Assembly (NCBI GenBank): GCA_902599665.1
Contig: CACKGK010000001.1
Coordinates: 62,001 to 126,000 of the forward strand
DNA: 64,000 bases
From: an uncultured Pelagibacteraceae bacterium
GTDB lineage: Bacteria; Pseudomonadota; Alphaproteobacteria; Pelagibacterales; Pelagibacteraceae
Direction of reading: 5' to 3'
The position numbers were made by a program, and so were the translations under genes. How positions within the stretch are numbered: position 1 is the first letter of the stretch; every line of letters starts with the position of its first letter. Below are positions 1-9,035 of this stretch, in pieces. The notes under the pieces were generated by a model. That model was not told where the DNA came from. It worked only from the letters and a program-made list of their open reading frames with translations, and did not search any database.

Positions 1-133
1 CTTCTAAATCTAAAAAAACATAATCTGCTGCAGAACTAAGGGCTTTCTCAAACATTTTAGGTGATGAACCTGGAACTGCTAATTCACTTCTTTGTAATCT
101 TGATCTTGCAGGTTTATAAAATTTATGACTCAT
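1..133 (-). CDS. CitE/malyl-CoA lyase family protein (N-terminal part only)
   Basis: The first 44 residues of a gene that runs off the left edge. The reverse strand starts at ATG 133-131 and reads RSRLQRSELAVPGSSPKMFE, followed by SAADYVFLDLE. The PGS-P-x-x-F-E-K-A and A-D-x-x-x-LDLE pattern is the N-terminus of the HpcH/HpaI/CitE aldolase-lyase family, and the full pattern is closest to L-malyl-CoA/beta-methylmalyl-CoA lyases, Mg-dependent cytoplasmic enzymes that split malyl-CoA into acetyl-CoA and glyoxylate. The start overlaps the hisE stop by 3 bases (ATGA), so the two genes are probably translated in series. The family call is good; exact substrate cannot be decided from this fragment, and a citrate lyase beta-like protein is the alternative. 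Confidence 0.72.
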   Translation of the reverse strand, partial: MSHKFYKPARSRLQRSELAVPGSSPKMFEKALSSAADYVFLDLE

Positions 134-402
134 TTTTTTCTTTTATCTAGTTCACTCATTACATCTTCAATTTTTATATTATTTGCCTCAAGGTACATTA
201 TTAAATGATAAAATACATCAGCAGCTTCATGAATTTTATTTGAGTCTTCTTCAACTGCCTCTATTAGTTCATTTATTTCCTCAAGCACTTTAGCTTTACT
301 CAAAGATTTATCACTCAGAAGTTTATTGGTATACGAACCATCAACTGGTGAAGATTTTCTTTCTCTTGCAAGTTTAAATAGACTTTCAAGGGTATTTAGC
401 AT
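130..402 (-). CDS. hisE: Phosphoribosyl-ATP pyrophosphatase HisE
   Basis: Second step of histidine synthesis: hydrolyses phosphoribosyl-ATP to phosphoribosyl-AMP and pyrophosphate. It is a small all-alpha MazG-like enzyme of 90 residues, close to the usual 90-110. The metal-binding acidic helices are visible as KVLEEINELIEAVEED (about residues 39-54) and the following HEAADVFYHLIMYLE, matching the family's E-x-x-E ... E-A-A-D-x-x-Y-H-L. It is a stand-alone HisE, not fused to HisI; no hisI lies in the window. It follows hisF with a 1-base gap and overlaps the next gene by 3 bases, so it belongs to the minus-strand hisB-H-A-F-E run. Confidence 0.93.
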   Translation of the reverse strand: MLNTLESLFKLARERKSSPVDGSYTNKLLSDKSLSKAKVLEEINELIEAVEEDSNKIHEAADVFYHLIMYLEANNIKIEDVMSELDKRKK

Positions 403-403
403 C

Positions 404-1159
404 TCAAATCCTAACAGGAATACCTTTTGAGTCCAGATATTCTTTTGCTTCTTTCACAGAGTATTTTCCATAGTGAAATATGGATGCTGCTAAAACCGCG
501 CTAGCATTGCCTAATTTGATGCCATCGACTAAGTGGTCAAGATCTCCAACTCCTCCTGATGCTATTGTGGGTATGTTTACCATAGATGAAATTTTAGACA
601 TCAAATCTATGTCATAGCCTACCTGCGTACCATCTCTGTCCATTGAAGTGACCAACAACTCACCTGCACCACTCTCTTCCATCTTCTTTGCAAACTCTAA
701 AGCGTTAATTCCAGTATTATTTCTACCCCCATAGGTAAAAACCTCCCATTTCTCTCCATTTTTCTTAGCATCTATTGCAACGACGATACATTGAGATCCA
801 AATTTTTTTGAACTTTGAACAACAACATCGGCATTTTGAACTGCAGCTGTATTAATTGAAACTTTATCAGCTCCACAATTTAATAATTTACTGATATCAT
901 CCACACTTCTAACCCCACCACCAACAGTTAGAGGTACAAAACATTTTTTTGAAGTATCTTTTACAACTTCGTAAATTGTATCTCTATTTTCATTTGAAGC
1001 TGTAATGTCTAAAAAACAAATTTCATCTGCCCCACCATCACTGTAAATCTTTGCTTGCTCAACGGGATCACCCGCATCTTGTAAATCAACAAAGTTAATA
1101 CCTTTTACAACTCTTCCGTTTTTAACATCTAAACAAGGTATTATTCTATTTTTAAGCAT
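404..1159 (-). CDS. hisF: Imidazole glycerol phosphate synthase, cyclase subunit HisF
   Basis: Cyclase half of IGP synthase. It takes ammonia from HisH and converts PRFAR to imidazole glycerol phosphate and AICAR, linking histidine and purine synthesis. The 251-residue (beta/alpha)8 barrel is full length. The catalytic Asp11 is in [14 protein letters not shown] and the second catalytic Asp, near residue 130, is in [10 protein letters not shown]. Phosphate-binding loops [11 protein letters not shown] and [10 protein letters not shown] are present. The start overlaps the end of hisA by 8 bases, indicating translational coupling in the his operon. Confidence 0.97.
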   Translation of the reverse strand: MLKNRIIPCLDVKNGRVVKGINFVDLQDAGDPVEQAKIYSDGGADEICFLDITASNENRDTIYEVVKDTSKKCFVPLTVGGGVRSVDDISKLLNCGADKVSINTAAVQNADVVVQSSKKFGSQCIVVAIDAKKNGEKWEVFTYGGRNNTGINALEFAKKMEESGAGELLVTSMDRDGTQVGYDIDLMSKISSMVNIPTIASGGVGDLDHLVDGIKLGNASAVLAASIFHYGKYSVKEAKEYLDSKGIPVRI

Positions 1160-1877
1160 CTATCTCTTTTGCAAGTTCATCTAATTTAATATCACCATCA
1201 TATATAGCTTTACCAACTATAATTCCTTCAATATTTTTATTTCCTAATTCTTTGGCCTTTTTAATATCATCTATTGATGAAACACCCCCAGATACAATTA
1301 CAGGACAGTTTGAATTATTAGCTAAATTTTCTGTTTCCTCAAAATTTGGGCTTAGCTTCATTCCATCTCTATTAATATCTGTATAAATTAATCTACTGGC
1401 TCCATAATCATTTACATCTTTTAAAAATTCTAAGGTTTTTAAATTAGAATTTTCTTTCCATCCAGATACAGACAGATAACCATCTTTAGCATCTAGACCT
1501 AGAGCAATCTTGTCTGGAAATTTTTGACAAGCTTCTTTTAAAAAATTTTTATCTTTTATTGCAGCGCTTCCTAAAATTACTTTCTCTACTCCAGCATCAG
1601 TATAATTTTGAATACTCTCAAAGTTTCTTACACCACCACCTATTTCAATTTTAAGATCAAATTTTCCAACAATTTTCTCAATAATATCAATATTTACAGT
1701 CTCTCCTGTTAATGCTCCATCCAAATCAACTACGTGTAAATTTTTAAAACCGTGATCTTTATATTTACCAGCTTGTTCAACTGGAGACATTTCATATTCA
1801 GTTTTATTATCAAAGTCTCCTTTGACTAACCTCACGCACTTTTTATCTTTAATATCTATTGCAGGAAAAATTTTCAT
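1152..1877 (-). CDS. hisA: Phosphoribosylformimino-AICAR ribotide isomerase HisA
   Basis: Isomerises ProFAR to PRFAR, the substrate of HisF-HisH, by an Amadori rearrangement. It is a 241-residue TIM barrel, homologous to HisF but with the HisA signature: the N-terminus [18 protein letters not shown] carries catalytic Asp8, the second active-site region is [10 protein letters not shown] (Asp near residue 168), and the phosphate loops are [10 protein letters not shown] and [10 protein letters not shown]. It overlaps hisH by 4 bases and hisF by 8 bases, so the three genes form a tight translation-coupled unit. Confidence 0.96.
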   Translation of the reverse strand: MKIFPAIDIKDKKCVRLVKGDFDNKTEYEMSPVEQAGKYKDHGFKNLHVVDLDGALTGETVNIDIIEKIVGKFDLKIEIGGGVRNFESIQNYTDAGVEKVILGSAAIKDKNFLKEACQKFPDKIALGLDAKDGYLSVSGWKENSNLKTLEFLKDVNDYGASRLIYTDINRDGMKLSPNFEETENLANNSNCPVIVSGGVSSIDDIKKAKELGNKNIEGIIVGKAIYDGDIKLDELAKEIDA

Positions 1878-2500
1878 AAGCTTATGAAGTTATTAATTAT
1901 TTTAAGACCAATTTTATCACTCTTTTCAGGGTGAAATTGGGTTCCAAATATGTTTTCTTTTTCTGCAGCACAAACAACATTAGATGAGTAATCAGTTGTT
2001 GCTGAAATTACAGATTTATCCTCAGGTACAAATTCATAACTGTGAACGAAGTACATGTGAGAATTATTTTTTATGCCTTTAAAAATCTTACTTTCTTTAG
2101 TTATATTAATTTCATTCCAACCAATGTGTGGAAGCTTAAATTTGCCACCTTGGTTATCAATTTTAGACACTTTTCCTGAAATCCAACCTAAACCTTTAGT
2201 CTCAACTTCTTCATAACCGATGTCTGCAAACATTTGAAGTCCAACACAAATTCCAAGTAGTGGTTTTTTACTTTCCAATGCAAATTCGTTAAGAGTATCT
2301 GTCAAACCACTAATGCTATTAAGCCCATCAATGCAGCTTTTAAAAGATCCTTGTCCTGGTAATACAACTTTATCGCTAGTTTTTATGGTCGAAAGATCTG
2401 ATGTAACAGCAATGTTTACTTTGTCTTTTGCAACTTCTTTAAACGAATTTATTACAGAACTAATATTGCCTGAATTGTAGTCAACAATTGTGACATTCAT
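1874..2500 (-). CDS. hisH: Imidazole glycerol phosphate synthase, glutaminase subunit HisH
   Basis: Class I glutamine amidotransferase that releases ammonia from glutamine and channels it to HisF. At 208 residues it is the expected length. The nucleophilic Cys is in LLGICVGLQMF (near residue 85) and the His-Glu pair of the triad is in FGTQFHPEKS near the C-terminus; the N-terminus VDYNSGNISSV is typical. Gene order hisB-hisH-hisA-hisF-hisE is the common alphaproteobacterial order. It is separated from hisB by only 5 bases. Confidence 0.96.
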   Translation of the reverse strand: MNVTIVDYNSGNISSVINSFKEVAKDKVNIAVTSDLSTIKTSDKVVLPGQGSFKSCIDGLNSISGLTDTLNEFALESKKPLLGICVGLQMFADIGYEEVETKGLGWISGKVSKIDNQGGKFKLPHIGWNEINITKESKIFKGIKNNSHMYFVHSYEFVPEDKSVISATTDYSSNVVCAAEKENIFGTQFHPEKSDKIGLKIINNFISL

Positions 2501-2505
2501 TAAAT

Positions 2506-3096
2506 TTATAAAGAACCTTTTGTCGAAGGTATTGTAGTTTTATTTCTTGGATCCATTTCTAAAGCAGCTCGTAATGATCTAGCTAATCCTTTAAAGCAAG
2601 ACTCGATTATGTGGTGACTGTTATCACCATAAATATTTTCAATGTGCAAAGTAATTCCTGCAGCTTGTGAAAAGGCTTGGAACCACTCTTTAAATAGTTC
2701 TGTATCCATCTCACCTAATTTTTCTACTTTCAATTTTACTTTCCAAATTAAATAAGGTCTGTTTGATACATCAATTGCAACTCTAGTTAATGTTTCATCC
2801 ATTGGAATCATTGCATGAGCATATCTTTTAATACCGACAAACTTTTTTGATGCTTTTTTTAAACATTCGCCAATTGCAATTCCCGTATCTTCAGTTGTGT
2901 GGTGAAGATCAATGTGCGTATCACCTTTAGCTTTAATATTCATGTCCATCGAAGAGTGTTTCGATAGTTGCTCAAGCATGTGATCTAAAAATCCTATGCC
3001 TGTGTCAACTTTGTACTTACCCTTACCATCAATGTTTAAATCAACACTGATGTTAGTCTCTTTTGTTTTTCTACTTATTTTGGCTTTACGTTTCAT
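2506..3096 (-). CDS. hisB: Imidazoleglycerol-phosphate dehydratase HisB
   Basis: Mn-dependent dehydratase converting IGP to imidazole acetol phosphate. The two metal-binding motifs [13 protein letters not shown] and [13 protein letters not shown] are intact. It is monofunctional, without the histidinol-phosphatase domain of enterobacteria. I place the start at ATG 3096 ([14 protein letters not shown]), giving 196 residues, because that matches the normal family N-terminus with R-K-T-K-E-T close to the start; an in-frame ATG at 3126 would add ten untypical residues. This is the first gene of the minus-strand his cluster and is divergent from hslV, so the 90 bp between them must carry both promoters. 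Confidence 0.94.
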   Translation of the reverse strand: MKRKAKISRKTKETNISVDLNIDGKGKYKVDTGIGFLDHMLEQLSKHSSMDMNIKAKGDTHIDLHHTTEDTGIAIGECLKKASKKFVGIKRYAHAMIPMDETLTRVAIDVSNRPYLIWKVKLKVEKLGEMDTELFKEWFQAFSQAAGITLHIENIYGDNSHHIIESCFKGLARSLRAALEMDPRNKTTIPSTKGSL

Positions 3097-3151
3097 ATTT
3101 TGAAAAGGTATATATCTATTATTCAATTATGGCAATAATTCTAGCCTTGGT

Positions 3152-3179
3152 CTTGAACTATTAGATTTAGTATCCATCT
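3152..3179 (+). promoter_or_regulatory. Candidate heat-shock (sigma-32-like) promoter of hslVU
   Basis: CTTGAAC at 3152-3158 and ATCCATCT at 3172-3179, 13 bases apart, resemble the RpoH promoter (CTTGAAA, 13-17 bases, CCCCATNT): six of seven positions at -35 and CCATNT kept at -10. It lies just upstream of hslVU, a classical heat-shock operon. Transcription would begin at about 3186, next to the ATG at 3187, so the mRNA could be leaderless. This is a motif match only; random matches are easy in AT-rich DNA. Confidence 0.35.
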
Positions 3180-3186
3180 ATATTCC

Positions 3187-3702
3187 ATGACAACAATAGT
3201 ATTAGTAAGAAAAAATAATGAAGTAGTAGTTGCTGGAGATGGCCAAGTTAGTATGGGAAATACAGTAATTAAGAAAACTGCAAATAAAGTTCGTAAGATT
3301 GAGAAAAGAAATGTGATCGCAGGTTTTGCTGGATCTACAGCAGATGCCTTAACATTATTTGAAAGATTAGAGTCTAAACTAGAAAAACATGCTGGAAATC
3401 TAGCAAGAGCTGCTGTTGAATTAGCTAAGGATTGGCGAACAGATAAATATTTAAGAAGATTAGAAGCCTTAATGGCTGTTGGTGATAAAGAAAATAGTTT
3501 TATTATTTCAGGAACTGGTGATGTTTTAGAGCCTGAAGGTGATGTCATTGGAATAGGATCAGGTGGAAATTATGCATTGGCTTCAGCAAAAGTATTGATG
3601 GATACAGATTTATCTGCAGAAGAAGTTGCAAAAAAAGCAATTAAAGTTGCTTCTGAAATATGTGTGTTCACAAATAATAATTGCAACATAGAGAAAATTT
3701 AA
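3187..3702 (+). CDS. hslV: ATP-dependent protease proteolytic subunit HslV
   Basis: Threonine peptidase, the bacterial relative of proteasome beta subunits, which stacks as two hexameric rings and degrades proteins fed by HslU. The protein begins MTTIVLVRK: after Met removal Thr1 is the catalytic nucleophile, which fixes the start. Characteristic stretches are [31 protein letters not shown] and [17 protein letters not shown]. At 171 residues it is full length. The stop codon is directly followed by the ATG of hslU. Confidence 0.97.
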   Translation: MTTIVLVRKNNEVVVAGDGQVSMGNTVIKKTANKVRKIEKRNVIAGFAGSTADALTLFERLESKLEKHAGNLARAAVELAKDWRTDKYLRRLEALMAVGDKENSFIISGTGDVLEPEGDVIGIGSGGNYALASAKVLMDTDLSAEEVAKKAIKVASEICVFTNNNCNIEKI

Positions 3703-5073
3703 ATGGAAAAATCAAACGTTACAACTCTCCCAAACGCTAAAGTAAAAAAAGAAAAAAATAATATTCAAAATTCATTATCTCCGAGAGAAATAGTTTCTGA
3801 ATTAGATAGATTTGTCGTTGGACAAAATAATGCAAAAAGAGCTGTTGCAATTGCTTTAAGAAATAGATGGAGAAGACAAGCTTTAGAAGGCGATATGAAA
3901 GATGAAGTGCTTCCAAAAAATATTTTAATGATGGGGCCAACAGGTGTTGGTAAAACTGAAATATCTAGAAGATTATCAAAATTAGCTGAAGCACCATTTG
4001 TAAAAGTTGAAGCTACAAGATTTACTGAAGTTGGTTATGTTGGAAGAGATGTTGAACAAATAATTAGAGATCTTTTAGAAATTGCTATTGCAATGGAAAA
4101 AGTTAAAAAAAGAAAAGAAGTTCACGCTAAAGCACAAAAATTAGCAGAGGATAGAGTTCTTGATGCAATTGTAGGTAATAAAGCAAGTGTTGCAACAAGG
4201 GAAAGTTTTAGGAAAAGATTAAGAGATGGTGATTTAGACGACAATGAGATTGAAATAGCTGTTACTGAAAGTGGTGGTGGTATGCCATCATTCGAAATTC
4301 CTGGTATGCCTGGTGCAAATGTTGGTATGATTAATATTTCAGACATGCTTGGTAAATCTATGGGTCAAAAAGCTAAGAAGAAAAAAATGTCAGTAAAAGA
4401 ATCTCATGAGATATTACTTAATGAAGAAGCTGATAAATTAATCGAACAAGATAAAATTATTAAATCTGCAAAAAACACAACAGAAAATAACGGTATCGTA
4501 TTTTTAGATGAAATAGATAAGATTTCAGCAAGAACTGATAGAGTTGGTGGAGATGTTTCAAGAGAAGGTGTTCAAAGAGACTTACTTCCTCTCATTGAAG
4601 GAACGACGGTGAGTACAAAATACGGTCCAATAAAAACAGATCACATATTATTCATAGCTTCTGGAGCATTCCAGTTAGCAAAACCATCAGATCTTTTGCC
4701 AGAGCTTCAAGGAAGACTACCAATTAGGGTAGAGCTAGATGCTTTGAATAGTGATGATTTTAAACGAATTTTGAAAGAGCCAGACAATAGTTTGATTAAA
4801 CAATATAAAGCTTTACTTAAAACCGAAAACGTTGATTTAGAATTTACTGAAGATGGAATTGATACAATTGCGACAATTGCAAGCGAAGTAAATACAACAG
4901 TTGAAAATATTGGCGCTAGAAGACTGCATACCATAATTGAAAGAGTTTTAGATGAAATTAGTTTTACAGCCACAGATAGAGCTGGTGAAAAGATTAGCAT
5001 AGATTCAGATTATATTAAGAAAAATATTGGTGAACTTGTTAAGGACGCAGACCTATCAAAGTTTATTTTGTAA
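3703..5073 (+). CDS. hslU: ATP-dependent protease ATPase subunit HslU
   Basis: AAA+ unfoldase that binds, unfolds and threads substrates into HslV; acts in the cytoplasm in protein quality control. Walker A is [16 protein letters not shown] (about residues 78-93), Walker B is [10 protein letters not shown], and the C-terminus DLSKFIL is the conserved tail that docks into HslV and activates it. The I-domain lies between Walker A and B. The 456 residues match the family. It starts on the base after the hslV stop, so the pair is one operon. The next gene (smr) is convergent with only 3 bases between. Confidence 0.97.
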   Translation: MEKSNVTTLPNAKVKKEKNNIQNSLSPREIVSELDRFVVGQNNAKRAVAIALRNRWRRQALEGDMKDEVLPKNILMMGPTGVGKTEISRRLSKLAEAPFVKVEATRFTEVGYVGRDVEQIIRDLLEIAIAMEKVKKRKEVHAKAQKLAEDRVLDAIVGNKASVATRESFRKRLRDGDLDDNEIEIAVTESGGGMPSFEIPGMPGANVGMINISDMLGKSMGQKAKKKKMSVKESHEILLNEEADKLIEQDKIIKSAKNTTENNGIVFLDEIDKISARTDRVGGDVSREGVQRDLLPLIEGTTVSTKYGPIKTDHILFIASGAFQLAKPSDLLPELQGRLPIRVELDALNSDDFKRILKEPDNSLIKQYKALLKTENVDLEFTEDGIDTIATIASEVNTTVENIGARRLHTIIERVLDEISFTATDRAGEKISIDSDYIKKNIGELVKDADLSKFIL

Positions 5074-5076
5074 AAA

Positions 5077-5493
5077 TTACTTTTTTTTTCTTAAAAAAAT
5101 ATCAAAGTTTCCAACGGATGGGTTTTCAACAGCCTCGAAATCAATACTTATAATTCTTTTCATTAGATAATCACTACCTTTAATAAAATTAGGTACTGAG
5201 TGTTTTAATATACTCAAATTGCTAGATTGATATGGGTCATTTAAGTTTTTAGATCTAAGTCCCTTTCCTGTAATGACACTAATTTTGTTAACTCCATTTG
5301 CATAACATTCTTCAATGTAAGAAGTCATCTTTTGATTTGCTTCCTCTAAAGTATAACCGTGCAAATCAATAGATCTTTCAATATATCTTTTAGGTGTTGT
5401 GGAAATTTTTTGGTCTTTATTTTCTAGTTTGTCAGAACTATTTAAGAAATTTTGCCAATCCTGTTTATCTTTATCTGATATTTTTTTAATCAA
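5077..5493 (-). CDS. Smr-domain protein
   Basis: A 138-residue protein with a single C-terminal Smr (small MutS-related) domain: SIDLHGYTLEEANQKM carries the LDLHG-type motif and ISVITGKGLRS the TGKG motif. Smr domains nick or cleave DNA or RNA; proteobacterial stand-alone versions such as SmrB cut mRNA at collided ribosomes, but whether this one does so is inference. The first 45 residues are charged and low complexity. It immediately follows the Tim44-like gene and is probably co-transcribed with it. The same Smr/Tim44/FxsA/SecB neighbourhood is common near alphaproteobacterial origins. Confidence 0.85.
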   Translation of the reverse strand: MIKKISDKDKQDWQNFLNSSDKLENKDQKISTTPKRYIERSIDLHGYTLEEANQKMTSYIEECYANGVNKISVITGKGLRSKNLNDPYQSSNLSILKHSVPNFIKGSDYLMKRIISIDFEAVENPSVGNFDIFLRKKK

Positions 5494-6084
5494 CTAAGCT
5501 TGGGTGTCTACTATTAACCAGTTAGGATTTTTTGAAGTACTATCTTTTGTAAATTTCCAAGTATCTAATACTTTTTTAACTTTTTGAGCATCACCTGAAA
5601 TAATTTTATTATCTTTATCTTTAATGCAAGATATAATTTCACTCACAAATTCAACACTTACTTCAAGCATATTTTTATTTTGATTATGCTCTTTTATTTC
5701 TGCAGAATTAATACCAATGAATGTAGTTTCTGATGTAACATTTCTTGCTTTTTTATCTTTAATAGCCTCATCAAATTGATCGTACACATTTTTTGCTAAA
5801 AGATTTTTTATTGACTTTAAATCTCCTTTAGAAAAACTAGTAATAATACTTTCATAAGCAATTTTAGCGCCATTTAAGAAATCTTTCTTTGCTGCATCAT
5901 CAAAAGTATCAGCGTTTAAAATAGGAGAAGTTTTTGTTTCTGGAACCTCTTCATGAGGAAAACTCGAGTTAATATTTTCTTCAAAACCAGTTTTTTTACC
6001 TAAAATTCCTCTTAATCTTAGGAAAATAAAACCGGCAATCATGGCCAGTAATATTATATCGATGTACTCAAAGCTGTAACTCAT
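5494..6084 (-). CDS. Tim44-like domain inner-membrane protein
   Basis: A 196-residue protein with one N-terminal membrane helix (about residues 8-28, IDIILLAMIAGFIFLRLRG) and a C-terminal Tim44-like domain (about 75-196) that includes DAAKKDFLNGAKIAYESIITSFSKGD and ends WLIVDTQA. Bacterial Tim44-like proteins are the ancestors of the mitochondrial import motor subunit; their role in alphaproteobacteria is poorly defined and probably concerns membrane protein handling. It is divergent from fxsA-secB with 58 bases between. A lytic transglycosylase gene (mltA) often present between this gene and smr in relatives is absent. Confidence 0.85.
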   Translation of the reverse strand: MSYSFEYIDIILLAMIAGFIFLRLRGILGKKTGFEENINSSFPHEEVPETKTSPILNADTFDDAAKKDFLNGAKIAYESIITSFSKGDLKSIKNLLAKNVYDQFDEAIKDKKARNVTSETTFIGINSAEIKEHNQNKNMLEVSVEFVSEIISCIKDKDNKIISGDAQKVKKVLDTWKFTKDSTSKNPNWLIVDTQA

Positions 6085-6142
6085 ATACTAATAATATTTA
6101 CTATGTTGATTAATTTCAACCTGCAATTTACATTATAGACAA

Positions 6143-6571
6143 ATGAACACAGCAATAATACTTATTTTAGGGATACCTCTTATTGAAATCTACCTATTTA
6201 TAAAGGTTGGATCAGAAATAGGAGCTTTAAACACCATTTTATTAATTCTTACAACTGCGGTTGTGGGTATTTGGTACGCAAGATATGAAGGATTTAACAC
6301 ATTGCGTTCAGGCATGTCTCAGTTAGTTAAAAATGAACTACCACTTTATGAAATTGTTTCTGGCGCGGCAATTGCTTTTGCAGCACTTTTATTAATATTA
6401 CCAGGTTTTGCTACTGATATTATAGGTATTTTATTGATTTTCCCTGTTACAAGAAAAATAATTATCAGTAAATATTCAAAAAAAAATACATCTAAAAGAA
6501 AAGATAATGATAGAGGAAAAAATTATATTGAGGGAGAATATGAAGATATAGAGGATAAAGATGGAAAATAA
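6143..6571 (+). CDS. fxsA: FxsA family cytoplasmic-membrane protein
   Basis: A 142-residue polytopic membrane protein. The first 100 residues contain hydrophobic segments NTAIILILGIPLIEIYLFI, NTILLILTTAVVGIWYARY and a long pair around GAAIAFAALLLILPGFATDIIGILLIFP, the last with the family motif LLLIxPGFxTDxxGxLL. The tail after residue 110 is highly charged and cytoplasmic. In E. coli FxsA overproduction relieves F-plasmid exclusion of phage T7; the normal function is unknown. It overlaps secB by 11 bases. Confidence 0.9.
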   Translation: MNTAIILILGIPLIEIYLFIKVGSEIGALNTILLILTTAVVGIWYARYEGFNTLRSGMSQLVKNELPLYEIVSGAAIAFAALLLILPGFATDIIGILLIFPVTRKIIISKYSKKNTSKRKDNDRGKNYIEGEYEDIEDKDGK

Positions 6572-6983
6572 ATTTAAAATAATTGTAAGTTATATAAAAG
6601 ATTTATCAGTTGAAATTCCAAGCCCAGAAGCTTTGCTAACAATTAGAAATACTATTCCAGAATATAAGATGAAAGTTGATATTAATACAAAACCTTTAAA
6701 AAGAAAAATGATAGAAGTTTTAACTACTTTAACATATGAAAATCCAAACAAAAAAAAAGAAAAAGGTTTTTTTCAAATCGCATATGCAAATGTCATAGAG
6801 ATACTTGATTTACAAATTAAAAAGGGAGATCTAGAAAAAATAATATTATGTGATCTTCAAATAATGATGTACCCAGAGTTAGAGGAAAAGTTTTTAACTA
6901 TTTTACGATCCTCAGGTTTACCAGATTTAAAATTTGGCAATAAGATTGATTTTGAAAAACTATATAAAGAAAGATTAAATTAA
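6561..6983 (+). CDS. secB: Protein-export chaperone SecB
   Basis: Cytoplasmic tetrameric chaperone that keeps precursors unfolded and delivers them to SecA. The 140 residues contain the typical YIKDLSVEIPSPEAL N-terminal strand and GFFQIAYANVIEIL, which corresponds to the conserved hydrophobic core. The overlap of 11 bases with fxsA implies coupling, and the fxsA-secB pair is conserved in alphaproteobacteria. The end is convergent with dnaQ and overlaps it by 4 bases. Divergence from E. coli SecB is large, as usual for this group. Confidence 0.88.
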   Translation: MENKFKIIVSYIKDLSVEIPSPEALLTIRNTIPEYKMKVDINTKPLKRKMIEVLTTLTYENPNKKKEKGFFQIAYANVIEILDLQIKKGDLEKIILCDLQIMMYPELEEKFLTILRSSGLPDLKFGNKIDFEKLYKERLN

Positions 6984-7645
6984 AAGAAGTTTTTTTTTAA
7001 ATTTTTTTTAAGAAATTCTTTATGGTTCAGTAACTCTTGTTCAGTTGGTTTAATAACTTTTTTGTAATATTCTAGTCCACCTTGATATAAAGAAATGTTA
7101 TTTTCACTATTTTCGACTAGATTTAGAGTAGGTTCTTTTTGATCAATTAAATTAATGTAAACTTTTGCAAGTAAATCGCAATCAATCAGAGCTGTATGCT
7201 TTTCTCTTCTTGAATTATCAATTCTAAACCTTTTGCATAATGCATCTAGGCTTATTCCTGATCCTGGAAATTTATTTCGCGCTAGTTCTAACGTATCAAT
7301 AACATTTGCCATACTTATCTTTGGCTTTCCAATTAAACTTAATTCATTATTTAAATGACCAATATCAAATTCAGCATTATGTATAATAATTTTTTTATCC
7401 TTAATAAAATCTATAAATTCATCAGCTATATAAGCAAATTTATGTTTATTTGCTAAAAATTCGTCAGAATAACCGTGAACTTCAAATGCTTTCTCTGATA
7501 CTTTTCTTTCAGGGTTTAAATAAAAATGAAATATATTTTTTGTTGGCACTAAATTATCTAACTCTATACAGCCAATTTCAACAATTCTATGACCATCTCT
7601 AACTGATAGGCCTGTTGTCTCAGTATCTAGAACTATTTCTTTCAT
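6980..7645 (-). CDS. dnaQ: DNA polymerase III epsilon subunit (3'-5' proofreading exonuclease)
   Basis: Proofreading exonuclease of the replicative polymerase. Exo I is VLDTETTGLS (residues 5-14), Exo II HNAEFDIGHLN, and Exo III-epsilon HTALIDCDLLAKVY, with the His and Asp that mark the DEDDh class. At 221 residues it has a short C-terminal segment for alpha-subunit binding. The start lies inside the end of coaE, a 26-base overlap. The coaE-dnaQ-secB region is the usual left flank of the origin in alphaproteobacteria. Confidence 0.94.
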   Translation of the reverse strand: MKEIVLDTETTGLSVRDGHRIVEIGCIELDNLVPTKNIFHFYLNPERKVSEKAFEVHGYSDEFLANKHKFAYIADEFIDFIKDKKIIIHNAEFDIGHLNNELSLIGKPKISMANVIDTLELARNKFPGSGISLDALCKRFRIDNSRREKHTALIDCDLLAKVYINLIDQKEPTLNLVENSENNISLYQGGLEYYKKVIKPTEQELLNHKEFLKKNLKKNFF

Positions 7646-8213
7646 TTAAGATTTCTTTTTTAATTAGTTTTACTTTTTTTTTTATCTCGTTTGCTGAAAA
7701 ATTATTATTGATGACATAGTTAGCTAATTTTTCTTTTTTAGATAATATAACTTGGTTTTCTTTAAGATTCCTAATTAATTTTTCGTCAAAGTTAGGTCTT
7801 TTTTTTAATCTGTTTAAGACTTTAGATTTTTTTGATTTAACATAAATAATTATATCTTTTTTTTTATTGAGTTTGTTTTCTATTAACAAAGGTATATCAA
7901 AAATAATCATTTCACTCTTTTTGTTTCTTATTATAAATTTTGTCAATTTTTTTTTTACTAATGGGTGAACAACTGAAGATATAATTTTAAGATTTTTCTT
8001 ATTTGAGCTTATGGACAATATGAGTTCTTTTTTTTTTATAGGAAATGTTTTTATAAATTTTGGTAATTTTTTTTTTAATTTATTAAAACATTCCTTATTT
8101 TTTTTATAAATATATTTTACTTCATCATCTGCATTAAATACTGGATATCCAAAAAGCTTTGAAATAAAAGATTTTCCTGAACCTATACCGCCAATTATTC
8201 CAACTCTAATCAT
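7620..8213 (-). CDS. coaE: Dephospho-CoA kinase
   Basis: Last step of coenzyme A synthesis: phosphorylates the 3'-OH of dephospho-CoA with ATP. The P-loop GIIGGIGSGKSFISKLF (residues 6-22), the DADD-like NADDEVKYIY, and IIFDIPLLIENKLN (the DxPLLxE motif) are clear. The protein is 197 residues, normal length, and extraordinarily lysine-rich, reflecting the AT bias. It overlaps dnaQ by 26 bases and is 23 bases downstream of aroE. Confidence 0.94.
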   Translation of the reverse strand: MIRVGIIGGIGSGKSFISKLFGYPVFNADDEVKYIYKKNKECFNKLKKKLPKFIKTFPIKKKELILSISSNKKNLKIISSVVHPLVKKKLTKFIIRNKKSEMIIFDIPLLIENKLNKKKDIIIYVKSKKSKVLNRLKKRPNFDEKLIRNLKENQVILSKKEKLANYVINNNFSANEIKKKVKLIKKEILNERNSSRY

Positions 8214-8236
8214 GTTTAATTTTAAATCTCATAGTT

Positions 8237-9031
8237 TCAACTTTTTAGAAATTCTATTAATTCTTTATTAATTTCTGGTTCAACATTATGCCAAATATTA
8301 AAAGCTTGTTGGCCCTGAAATAAAAACATATTTAAACCATTTTCAATTGAATTACCCTTTGCATTTCCTGACTCTGAAAACTCTGTTTGAAACGGTGCGT
8401 ATATAACATCATAAAAAAGCTTATTTTGACCAGCCTGAGAAAAGTCTATGCCAAATTTATCTTTTTCTTTTAGACCTATAGTCGTAGCATTAATTATCAT
8501 ATCAAAATCAGGTAAATCACCCCAGTCTATAATATTAATCTCTTTGAAAAACTTCTTTAAATTATTAGCTTTTTCTCTTGTTCTATTGCTCAAAAATATT
8601 TTTGATGCTTTCATCCTTAACAACGAAAAAATTATTGACGGCACAACTCCACCGGCACCTAATATCAGAACTGTTTTGTCACTAATGTCATAATTCAATT
8701 TTCTCACACTTAATTCAAAACCATTAATGTCAGTGTTATCTCCAATTAAATGACCTTTATTTAATGAGATAGTATTTACTGATTGTGTTCTTAATGCATT
8801 ACTACTTAAAATATCTAAGTGAGGTATTATTGATTTTTTAAAAGGGACAGTAACATTTAAACCCTCTAAATCTCCCTTTTTAATAGATTTGCATAGTTCG
8901 GACAAATCATTGTCATAGGTTTCCAGTTTTCCGTAAATTGCATCTAAATTATTTTTTTTTATCCAATAATTATGTAACTTTGGAGATAAAGAATGTTCAA
9001 TTGGATTCCCTATTACTAAAAATTTTTTCAT
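8237..9031 (-). CDS. aroE: Shikimate dehydrogenase (NADP+)
   Basis: Reduces 3-dehydroshikimate to shikimate with NADPH in aromatic amino acid synthesis. The N-terminal domain has the substrate signature GNPIEHSLSPKLHNYW and NVTVPFKK with the catalytic Lys; the C-terminal Rossmann domain has VLILGAGGVVPSIIFSL and LSNRTREKA, which binds the NADP 2'-phosphate. At 264 residues it is full length. It is 4 bases after the polysaccharide lyase gene and 23 bases before coaE. Confidence 0.95.
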   Translation of the reverse strand: MKKFLVIGNPIEHSLSPKLHNYWIKKNNLDAIYGKLETYDNDLSELCKSIKKGDLEGLNVTVPFKKSIIPHLDILSSNALRTQSVNTISLNKGHLIGDNTDINGFELSVRKLNYDISDKTVLILGAGGVVPSIIFSLLRMKASKIFLSNRTREKANNLKKFFKEINIIDWGDLPDFDMIINATTIGLKEKDKFGIDFSQAGQNKLFYDVIYAPFQTEFSESGNAKGNSIENGLNMFLFQGQQAFNIWHNVEPEINKELIEFLKS

Positions 9032-9035
9032 TTTT

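Noticed and set aside
3141-3548. 135-codon ORF on the minus strand opposite hslV
   Set aside because: It is the complement of a clearly conserved gene and has no recognisable domain; typical shadow.
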